Source: Dactylosporangium roseum (lineage in GTDB: Bacteria; Actinomycetota; Actinomycetes; Mycobacteriales; Micromonosporaceae). Taken from it: a stretch of 64,000 bases of DNA. This document shows positions 16,021 through 22,783 of the stretch, one piece after another; positions within the stretch are counted from its first letter, which is position 1; each line of letters opens with the position of its first letter. The translations under genes were made by a program, and so were the position numbers. Where the stretch lies: positions 2,719,001-2,783,000 of the forward strand of contig NZ_CP073721.1 in the NCBI RefSeq assembly GCF_025264685.1. The letters run 5' to 3'. The notes under the pieces are model-generated. The model had not been told where the DNA came from. It saw nothing but the letters and a program-made list of their open reading frames with translations, and made no database searches.

Positions 16021-16704
16021 TCAGGCGATGAGGTAGCGGGGCAGGTCGTGACCGAGCTCGGCCAGCACCTTCGTGTTGAGCTGGTACGCCACCAGCGCCT
16101 CGTTGATGACCCGCTGCTGCTCGGCCTCGTCCCAGGGGGCGTTGTCGAGCCGGTCGCGGTACTCCACTTTGAACGCCTTGAAGTCGCTGATCTGGGGGAA
16201 GTAGTAGAACGCCACTCCCTTGCCGTCGGCCAGCTCCTGTGGGTGGGCCCGCTCGAGCGCCGCGCGGATGACCTGTCCGCCCGAGAGGTCGCCGAGGTAG
16301 CGGGTGTAACTGTGTGCGATGTAGCCGCCGGCCCAGTCGAAGCAGACCGCCCGCATCCGGTCGCAGTACTCCTTCGTGGATTCGCTCGGCCGCACCTTGT
16401 CCCGCCAGTCGGCGCCCAGCAGGTGCTCCAGGTCCTCCTCCAGCGCCCGGACCCGCAGCAGGCTGTCGAAGACGAACTTCGAGCCGATCGGGTCGTCGCG
16501 CATCGCCTCGGCGGCGTCCTCCAAGACGACGTAGGCGAAGTAGTGCTGGGCGACCAGGTCGACATAGCCCGGAACGCTCAACTTGCCGCCGAGGAGCGCC
16601 TCCATGTACGCGGTGCGCTCCGCCTTCTCATGGTCGTCCCACGTGGTCGACCGTAGCGCCGCTGTGAAGCGCTCGCTGGTCGTCCCTTCGCTGACAGACG
16701 TCAT
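16021..16704 (-). CDS. Biliverdin-forming heme oxygenase, HmuO type
   Basis: A 227-residue heme oxygenase that opens heme to biliverdin, CO and Fe(II). The proximal His is His25 in WDDHEKAE, and the distal helix is clear (GGYIAHSYTRYLGDLSGGQ). Length and motifs match HmuO and related bacterial enzymes. ATG 16704 has GGGAGAGGG upstream. It heads an operon with the NuoF-like reductase, ferredoxin and the VIT iron transporter. Three operator-like palindromes lie 83-140 bp upstream, one containing a TTGACA -35, so expression probably responds to the shared regulator. The fate of biliverdin is not given by a known reductase here. Confidence 0.93.
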   Translation of the reverse strand: MTSVSEGTTSERFTAALRSTTWDDHEKAERTAYMEALLGGKLSVPGYVDLVAQHYFAYVVLEDAAEAMRDDPIGSKFVFDSLLRVRALEEDLEHLLGADWRDKVRPSESTKEYCDRMRAVCFDWAGGYIAHSYTRYLGDLSGGQVIRAALERAHPQELADGKGVAFYYFPQISDFKAFKVEYRDRLDNAPWDEAEQQRVINEALVAYQLNTKVLAELGHDLPRYLIA

Positions 16705-16786
16705 TCACCCTCTCCCATCGGTACGGCGAGGCGCCCGTGACGGCGCCTTGGCCGCTCTCCCGTCGGTCTCGATTCTGGCCATCGTT

Positions 16787-16844
16787 ACGACAAACTGTCA
16801 AGAACTTTACGACGACTTGTCAGCTTGATATGACTAATGGTCGG
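16787..16844. promoter_or_regulatory. Three operator-like palindromes between divergent units
   Basis: ACGACAAACTGTCAA (16787-16801), ACGACGACTTGTCAG (16809-16823) and ATGACTAATGGTCGG (16830-16844) each match the 15-bp regulon consensus at about 11 positions. On the minus strand the first contains TTGACA, followed 19 bases later by CAGAAT, a plausible heme oxygenase promoter. The rightward surface-protein gene begins 125 bp further on. The sites are spaced 21-22 bp, two helical turns, which suggests cooperative binding. Confidence 0.65.
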
Positions 16845-16968
16845 GAAGCTCTACCGCTCGCCGACGCTCGGCGCTAAAGTCCGCCCGAACGGAACACTGT
16901 TCCGTTGCTGCGGGCCAGTCTCACGCGCAAGATCGCACCAGGGATCACTAGGGATGGAGCTGAGCACA

Positions 16969-17562
16969 ATGAAGCTGAGCAACAACAACATCAGGCGGGT
17001 CGCGGCCCTCGGCCTGATGATCCTGGCAGCGCTCGCACTCGCCGCCGGTCCGGCGGCGGCGGCCACGCCGAAACTCAGCGCGAAGTCGTCCGGCCTGAAC
17101 GCCGCCGGAGAGATGATCAACGTCACCGGCAGCGGATTCGCCCCGAACACGGGGCTTTATCTGGCGCTGTGTGACTCCGCGGTGCCCAACGGGGGTGCCT
17201 GCGATCTGACCAACTTCAAGCAGATCACCACCAACGGCAGCGGTGGATTCAGCGCCTCGATGAAGGTCGTCGCGAAGTTCGGCACCACGGACTGCGCCAC
17301 GGCCAAGTGTGTGCTGATGACCAACGAGCCGGCCAACCCGCGGAGCACCACAAACGTGGCGACCCTGGCCGTGTCGTTCGCTGCCGGCGCACCCCGGCCG
17401 TCGGCGAACACCTCGGCCACCCCCCTGCCCACCGAGGTCACCGCCGGCCAGGCGGAAACCGGCTCGCGGCTTACGGTCGCCTGGATCATGGGAGGGCTCG
17501 CTCTGGTCGCCGTGGCCGCCGGGGTGCTGCTGTACCGGCGGAGCCGTGCCACTCAGCGCTGA
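16969..17562 (+). CDS. Secreted, wall-anchored neocarzinostatin-fold-like protein
   Basis: A 197-residue exported protein. It has a signal peptide (residues 1-32, cut near AAA-TP), then an immunoglobulin-like domain typical of the neocarzinostatin family (VTGSGFAPNTGLYLALCD) with four further cysteines. After a Ser/Thr/Pro linker the sequence QAETG is followed by a hydrophobic helix and RRSR, a sorting-signal layout close to the LAxTG of class E sortases. ATG 16969 has GGAG upstream; ATG 16954 is an alternative. It overlaps a sortase gene and faces the heme oxygenase operon across shared operators. Such domains sit in actinobacterial surface proteins, some beside heme-binding HtaA proteins, so ligand capture is likely. 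Confidence 0.75.
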   Translation: MKLSNNNIRRVAALGLMILAALALAAGPAAAATPKLSAKSSGLNAAGEMINVTGSGFAPNTGLYLALCDSAVPNGGACDLTNFKQITTNGSGGFSASMKVVAKFGTTDCATAKCVLMTNEPANPRSTTNVATLAVSFAAGAPRPSANTSATPLPTEVTAGQAETGSRLTVAWIMGGLALVAVAAGVLLYRRSRATQR

Positions 17563-18301
17563 CCCGCGCACGGTGGCGCGGGCGCTGCTCGCCGTAGGGC
17601 TGGCGGGCCTCGTCGGCAGCGGCGCCCTGCTCACCGTCCACTTCGTCGGGCACGGCCGGGTCGGCCGGGTGGTCACCGGACAATCGCTCCCACCCGAACT
17701 GGTCCCGGACCTCGAACCGGCACCCGGATCGGCACCCGGGCCGACGCGATCCGCCGCGCCGGCCCGGGTGCCGGACCGCCCTGGAGTCCCGGTCCGGGTC
17801 ACGGTCCCCGCGCACCGCGTGGACGCCCGGATCAGCGCGGACCCGTTGCGGCCCGATGGCGGCGTATACGTGCCGGAGGATCCACGACGGATTAGCTGGT
17901 CGTCGGGCACCGGGACGTATCGCTACTCCGCGCCGGGCAGCGCCCAGGGCACCGCGATCCTGGTCGGCCATGTCGAGTACCGAGGGAACAAGGGCGCTTT
18001 CGCGAACCTGTCCGAGTTCGAGCCCGGTCAACTCGTCGTCGTCGAGCTGTCGGACGGGCGACGGCTGCGGTATTCCGTCGCGGCGGCGCCGATCGCGGTG
18101 AGCAAGGCGCAGCTCGCCGCGGACCTGCGCGTATCCGGCCAGCCCCTGCACCGGAAGCTCTTCGATCAAGCCGGCACGTACGGGCCGTCGGACGGTCCTC
18201 GCTCGGGACGCCTACTGCTGGCCAGTTGCGGTGGAATCTTCGACTACCGCACGGGGCATTACGTGGACAACATCTTCGTCTTCGCGCTGCCCACCGACTG
18301 A
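17546..18301 (+). CDS. Sortase, class E/F type
   Basis: A 251-residue transpeptidase with an N-terminal membrane anchor (about 11-33), a Pro-rich linker and a sortase barrel. Catalytic residues are visible as His142 (LVGHVEY), Cys228 (LLLASCGG) and Arg235 (FDYRTGHY). The GTG start lies 17 bp inside the end of the surface-protein gene, so the pair is co-translated and this sortase probably anchors that protein. Class is uncertain: the cell-wall substrate next door carries QAETG, nearest to the LAxTG signals of class E enzymes, while the short barrel resembles class F. Confidence 0.85.
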   Translation: MPLSADPRTVARALLAVGLAGLVGSGALLTVHFVGHGRVGRVVTGQSLPPELVPDLEPAPGSAPGPTRSAAPARVPDRPGVPVRVTVPAHRVDARISADPLRPDGGVYVPEDPRRISWSSGTGTYRYSAPGSAQGTAILVGHVEYRGNKGAFANLSEFEPGQLVVVELSDGRRLRYSVAAAPIAVSKAQLAADLRVSGQPLHRKLFDQAGTYGPSDGPRSGRLLLASCGGIFDYRTGHYVDNIFVFALPTD

Positions 18302-18430
18302 AGCGCCGCCGCCTCGACGAGGCGAACGGCGCCCGCGGTCCTCATCCGGCGGACTCCCCGGGGACGCGCTCGTCGCTCACCACGGCGAGCGGACGCATAG
18401 GTATCGAAATGACATGGCGTCAACATGTCT

Positions 18431-18445
18431 CTGACAAATTGTCAG
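18431..18445. promoter_or_regulatory. Perfect-arm copy of the regulon palindrome
   Basis: CTGACAAATTGTCAG has perfect 6-bp arms around AAT and is the best copy of the palindrome in the window. It lies between two convergent genes (sortase and a TetR gene), where no promoter is expected. It could control an unseen small or antisense RNA, be a decoy site, or be left over from a rearrangement. The rest of the 18302-18471 gap shows no gene. Confidence 0.6.
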
Positions 18446-18471
18446 CAACATTCTCCGCGGGTGCGGACGGG

Positions 18472-19044
18472 TCAGTCGACGAGCCGCCCGGCGGCATCGC
18501 AGGCGTAGTCGATGACGCCGGGCGGCTCGTCCCCGACGTCGATGCGGCGAATTCCGGCGTCGACCAGCGCTTGCAGGACCGCCTGCAGCAGATCGGGCTG
18601 GGCGGCCTCGAGGTCGTCGATCACCGTTGCCAGGATGGCGTTCAGGGTGCCGTGCAGGTCCTTGACGCGTTGCCGGCCGGCGACCGACAGGGCGCCGCGC
18701 GACAGCGCCGCCCGCCGTCCGTGGCTGCCGCGGGCGGCGAGTTCGAGGTTGGTGCGCACGTAGGCGACGGCGCGCGCCTGCGGTGTCCGCTCGGCCTCGA
18801 CCGCCGCGCCCACCGCGCTCACCCACGCGGGAAACTCGCGGGTGACGACGAGCTCGATGAGCTCGTCGATGGAGTCGAAGTATCGATAGATGCTGTTGCG
18901 GGCGATACCGGCGCGAGTCGCCACGGCGCCGGCCGTCAGGCCGTCGACGCCATGCTCCGCCATGATCGCTTCGGCGGCGTCGACGAGTTGGTCGAGACGC
19001 TGTGCGCGATGCTCCCGGACCGTTCCCGCGCGGATCTTCGGCAT
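18472..19044 (-). CDS. TetR/AcrR-family regulator of the adjacent MMPL exporter
   Basis: A 190-residue regulator with HTH at about residues 20-65 (AAEAIMAEHGVDGLTAGAVATRAGIARNSIYRYFDSIDELI). It is divergent from an MMPL transporter, with a 22-bp palindrome in the 125-bp gap. This is the classic local repressor arrangement: a ligand releases the repressor and both genes are expressed. It probably does not bind the CTGACA-type sites, whose arms differ from its own palindrome. Confidence 0.85.
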   Translation of the reverse strand: MPKIRAGTVREHRAQRLDQLVDAAEAIMAEHGVDGLTAGAVATRAGIARNSIYRYFDSIDELIELVVTREFPAWVSAVGAAVEAERTPQARAVAYVRTNLELAARGSHGRRAALSRGALSVAGRQRVKDLHGTLNAILATVIDDLEAAQPDLLQAVLQALVDAGIRRIDVGDEPPGVIDYACDAAGRLVD

Positions 19045-19121
19045 CGTCTCCCCGCACGCGCATCGCCATGGTTACGCCCGACGGCGGGCGGCACGAAGCG
19101 GCTGCTAGAGTGCCTCGCAAC

Positions 19122-19143
19122 TTAGCGACACCAGTGTCGCTAA
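19122..19143. promoter_or_regulatory. TetR operator between tetR and MMPL gene
   Basis: A 22-bp palindrome with perfect 10-bp arms TTAGCGACAC and GTGTCGCTAA around a CA centre. It ends 26 bp before the GTG start of the transporter, a position where binding would block transcription in both directions. Confidence 0.8.
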
Positions 19144-19169
19144 CCGTGCCGTCGAGAAGGACCGTCTGA

Positions 19170-21356
19170 GTGTATCCGAACCTGCTGAACATGTTCCTGG
19201 CGTCGCGGCTGCGTGCTGCCGCGACGGTCGTCCTGTGGCTGATCATCGTGGGGGTGCTGGCCGCGGTCGCCCCGAAGCTCGAGTCCGTGGAGGACAACGC
19301 GTCGGCGAACCTGCCGCCGGCGGCGTCGGACTCGATGCGGGCGCGCCAGTTGCTGCGGCAGGCGTTTCCCGAGCAGACCGGAACACCAGCGATCATCGTC
19401 GTGCACGGCCGAGGCGGTGACCGGTCGGCGGCGGCCGAGGCCGTGTCGCGCATCCACGACGTCCTGACGGGACCGGACCGGCCGAGCGGCGTGACCGGGG
19501 TGATCTCGGCGGCGCGGGCTCCGCAGGCCGCCGAAGGCCTGGTTTCCGCGGACGGTGGCACCCAGCTCGTGATCGCCGACGTGCCGGGCAGCCCGTCGGA
19601 CGAGTCGTTTCGTGACACGGTTGCCGCTCTGCGTCGCGTTGCCGGTCAGCAAGCCGGCGACGCCGAGGTCGCGGTGACCGGCCCGGCCGGCATCGCCACC
19701 GACACCACAACGGTGTTCAGCAGCGGCGACAAGACGTTGCTCCTGGCCACGGTGGTGCTCGTGGTGGTCATTCTGCTGGCGATCTACCGTTCCCCGCTGA
19801 TGGCGCTGATCCCCCTGCTGGCAGTCGGTGTCGCGATGCGAGTGGCGCAGAGCCTCGGTGCCCTGATGGCCGACGCGGGCTGGTTCGACATCAGCTCCCA
19901 GACCGCGTCGATCATGACCGTGCTGCTGTTCGGGGTCGGCACCGACTACGCGCTCATCATCACCGCCCGCTACCGGGAGGCCCTGATCGACGAGCCGGAC
20001 CGCTTCAAGGCGATGCGGATCGCGATGCGCAGCATCGGCGAGACGGTGCTGTCCAGCGCTTCGACCGTGGTGCTGGCCATGCTCGCCCTGCTGGTGTCGG
20101 TTTCCCCCGCGTTGCGCGGGTTCGGCCCCTACCTGGCGCTGGGCGTGGCGGTGATGGCGCTGGTGGCGTTCACGTTCATTCCGACGTTGGTACTGCTGGC
20201 CGGCCGGGCCGTGTTCTGGCCGCTGAGCGAGCGCGGGGCCGCGCGGCGCAGCCTCGGCGGCGCCGTCTGGCACCGGGTGGCGCGGCTGGTCACCGACGCG
20301 CCGGCCAAGGTGATCGCGGTGGTCGTCGCCGTCCTCGCACTGCTGAGTCTCGGACTGGTGAACTACCGGACCAGCTTCGACTTCGTCAGCGGCTTCCGCG
20401 TCGAAACCGAGTCGGCGCGTGGCCAGGCGCTCCTGCGTGCGGGTCTCGGCCCCGGCGAGATCGCCCCCACCACCGTGCTGGTGCACGCAGGCGGCGGTAT
20501 CACCGCCGCGCAGGGCGCCGAGATCGCGGCGGCGCTGCGGGCCGTCGACGGGGTGGCGCGGGTCGGCGGACGGCCGCGGCTCAGCGGTGACGGCACGGCC
20601 GTGGCGGTCCAGGTGGTCCTCGACGCCGACCCGTACAGCTCCCGCGCTTTCGACAAGGTCGCACCGCTGCGCTCCGTCGCCGGCACCGCGGCGGCGAAGG
20701 CCGGCGTTGCCGGCGCCGAAGTGCTCGTGGCGGGCGAAACGGCGCAGACCGCCGACATCCGCGGCGCGCTCGACCGGGACATGGGCTACATCGTCGTGCT
20801 GGTGCTGATGATCGTCGCCGTGGTGCTCGGGCTGCTGCTGCGCTCCGTCCTCGCGCCGGTCTACCTTGTCGTGACCCTGGTGTTGTCGTTCGTCGCCACA
20901 CTCGGGGCGACCACGTTGCTGACCCTTACCGTGCTGGGCGACGAGGGCATCGGCAACCGGGTCGCCGCCTACATCTTCGTGTTCCTCGTCGCGCTGGGCG
21001 TCGACTACAACATCTTCGTGATGAGCCGGCTCAAGCAGGAGCTGCGCGGCAAGGCGCTGCCGGACGCGATCCGGGCGGCGGTGACCCGCACCGGCGGGGT
21101 GGTGTCCTCAGCCGGCCTCATCCTCGCCGCGACGTTCGCCGTCCTGATGACCCAGCCCATTCGGGAACTGTTCCAGTTCGGCTTCGCGATGGCCTTCGGG
21201 ATTCTGCTGGACACGTTCCTCATCCGCCCGCTGCTCGTGCCGGCGATCGTCACCACGCTCGGCGGCAAGGCGCTGTGGCCGGCTCGCGATCACGCCACCA
21301 CGGCGCGGAACAGGCACGACACTCCCCGTGTCACCAGCTCGGCTGAAGGCCGCTGA
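19170..21356 (+). CDS. MMPL-family RND transporter
   Basis: A 728-residue membrane protein with the two-fold RND layout: helix 1 near 15-30, an extracytoplasmic domain, helices 2-6 (about 185-350), then helix 7, a second external domain and the last helices (540-700). Actinobacterial MMPL motifs are present (GVGTDYALIITARYREAL and GVDYNIFVMSRLKQEL, with the Asp-Tyr pair used for proton coupling). GTG 19170 has GAGAAGGA upstream. Members export lipids, antibiotics or siderophores. Regulation by the divergent TetR is likely; substrate unknown. Confidence 0.9.
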   Translation: MYPNLLNMFLASRLRAAATVVLWLIIVGVLAAVAPKLESVEDNASANLPPAASDSMRARQLLRQAFPEQTGTPAIIVVHGRGGDRSAAAEAVSRIHDVLTGPDRPSGVTGVISAARAPQAAEGLVSADGGTQLVIADVPGSPSDESFRDTVAALRRVAGQQAGDAEVAVTGPAGIATDTTTVFSSGDKTLLLATVVLVVVILLAIYRSPLMALIPLLAVGVAMRVAQSLGALMADAGWFDISSQTASIMTVLLFGVGTDYALIITARYREALIDEPDRFKAMRIAMRSIGETVLSSASTVVLAMLALLVSVSPALRGFGPYLALGVAVMALVAFTFIPTLVLLAGRAVFWPLSERGAARRSLGGAVWHRVARLVTDAPAKVIAVVVAVLALLSLGLVNYRTSFDFVSGFRVETESARGQALLRAGLGPGEIAPTTVLVHAGGGITAAQGAEIAAALRAVDGVARVGGRPRLSGDGTAVAVQVVLDADPYSSRAFDKVAPLRSVAGTAAAKAGVAGAEVLVAGETAQTADIRGALDRDMGYIVVLVLMIVAVVLGLLLRSVLAPVYLVVTLVLSFVATLGATTLLTLTVLGDEGIGNRVAAYIFVFLVALGVDYNIFVMSRLKQELRGKALPDAIRAAVTRTGGVVSSAGLILAATFAVLMTQPIRELFQFGFAMAFGILLDTFLIRPLLVPAIVTTLGGKALWPARDHATTARNRHDTPRVTSSAEGR

Positions 21357-21803
21357 GGGGGCACTACGGCATCGACACCGCCGGCGCATACGCGGTCGTC
21401 GTGGCGCCGCGGGTGGGCTGCTCGCCACCGGCGCGCCGATGCTGGCGCCCTTGGCGCCGCTGTCCACCGTCGCCGCGGTTGTCCTGCTCAGCCGGGCACG
21501 GCGCGAGTGAGCGCGGTGGTCGCGTGGACCTGATCGCCTCCCCACCGGCATCCCACCGGGGAACGGAGCATCAGGAGGGTGGAAGTCAAAGGGCAGGATC
21601 GCATGACCGTACGTCCGTCGGAGACGGTAGTCGTCCGTCGGCCATGTGGCTGTCCAGGGTTCCTGGTGATCTGCAGGGCGGCACTCGTCACGGCGTGGGC
21701 CGGGTGCGTGACGAATTTGGCGGTAGTCGCAGATCACAGCGCCGGTCGGCGGGCGGATCGACAACGTACAGTCGACAGGCCCGAACCGTTGATTGGAGGC
21801 TAC
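21357..21803. other. Intergenic stretch, no supported gene
   Basis: About 447 bp between the MMPL gene and bioY. A 60-codon frame (21328-21510) overlaps the end of the MMPL gene, lacks a ribosome site and has no recognisable match. I see no hairpin strong enough to call a terminator and no clear biotin operator. Confidence 0.5.
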
Positions 21804-22397
21804 GTGAGCGACACATACGCCGTCCCGCCCCGCGTGCTGGCGGATCTGGTGCCCGGGGCCCTGGCCCGCGACGCCGTGCTCGTCGGGCTGGGCGCCGCGC
21901 TGACCGGTGGCGCGGCGCAGGTCGCCGTGTCCATCGAGCCGATCAGCCCGGTCCCGTTGACCGGGCAGACCCTCGCGGTGCTCCTGGTCGGGGCGGTGTT
22001 GGGCCCGGCGCGCGGCGCGGCCTCGATGGTGCTCTACCTCGCCGCGGGCCTGGCGGGTCTGCCGTGGTTCGCCGACGGCGCGAGCGGCGCCGCGCTGGTG
22101 TCGCTGGGTTACGTCATCGGGTTCGTGGTGGCCGGCGCCGTGGTCGGCGAGTTGGCCCGGCGGGGCGGTGACCGGACGCCGCTGCGTACCGCCGGCACGA
22201 TGGTGATCGGCAACCTGTGCGTTTACGCGTTCGGCGTGCCGTACCTCGCGGTGGCGGCACACCTGTCGCCTGCGAAGGCGCTCGACGCGGGGGTTGTGCC
22301 GTTCCTGGCCGGCGACGCGCTCAAGGTGCTGCTCGCCACGGCGTTGCTGCCGGCGGCCTGGGCCGTGGTGCGGCGCGTGCGGGACGACAAGCGCTGA
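21804..22397 (+). CDS. bioY: BioY-family biotin transporter S component
   Basis: A 197-residue membrane protein of the BioY family, the substrate-binding subunit of the ECF-type biotin importer. Diagnostic segments are PLTGQTLAVLLVGAVLGPARGAASMVLYLAAGLAGLPWFADG and the late GDALKVLLATALLPAAW. GTG 21804 has GGAGG seven bases upstream; a longer frame starting at 21579 is not supported. No bioM/bioN genes are adjacent, so it may work alone or with a shared ECF module. It is unrelated in context to the alpha-oxoamine synthase domain at 48811. Confidence 0.92.
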   Translation: MSDTYAVPPRVLADLVPGALARDAVLVGLGAALTGGAAQVAVSIEPISPVPLTGQTLAVLLVGAVLGPARGAASMVLYLAAGLAGLPWFADGASGAALVSLGYVIGFVVAGAVVGELARRGGDRTPLRTAGTMVIGNLCVYAFGVPYLAVAAHLSPAKALDAGVVPFLAGDALKVLLATALLPAAWAVVRRVRDDKR

Positions 22398-22783
22398 GCG
22401 GCGGCGCCGTGCCGTGGCGTCGGAGCTTCAGCCGGCCTCGGCCGGGTACTTCGCGGACGTGGCCGGCTCCGGCCCGGCCGCCGCGGCGCGCGCGATGTCG
22501 ACCCGAGCCTGCGGCACCGATCGGGGAGCTGACCGTGAGCCGCCTCGCCGCGATGCTATTCGGGGGTGCGGTGCGCATACTTGTTGCGCGTGCCGAGCTC
22601 AGTAGCGACTCATGCGCGCCTCTTGAGCGCGGTCCTTGCCGATCTGGATGAAACACCGACGGTTCGTGCGATAGTCGGTCCGGGCGATCCCCGTCACGCG
22701 TGCGCCTGGGCGTGAGCTCTCACCCCGAGCTCGGCCGCCCCCGGGCGCGACCCCGTTCGATGTTGGTCGAGGAGTTGTCCACA
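22398..22783. other. Intergenic stretch, no supported gene
   Basis: About 386 bp of non-coding sequence upstream of the transketolase-like gene. Short frames on both strands lack ribosome sites or recognisable products. No strong hairpin or palindrome was found. Confidence 0.5.

Noticed and set aside
21328-21510. Small membrane-like peptide gene after the MMPL gene
   Set aside because: It overlaps the MMPL end, has no ribosome site, and only its last 25 codons are hydrophobic.
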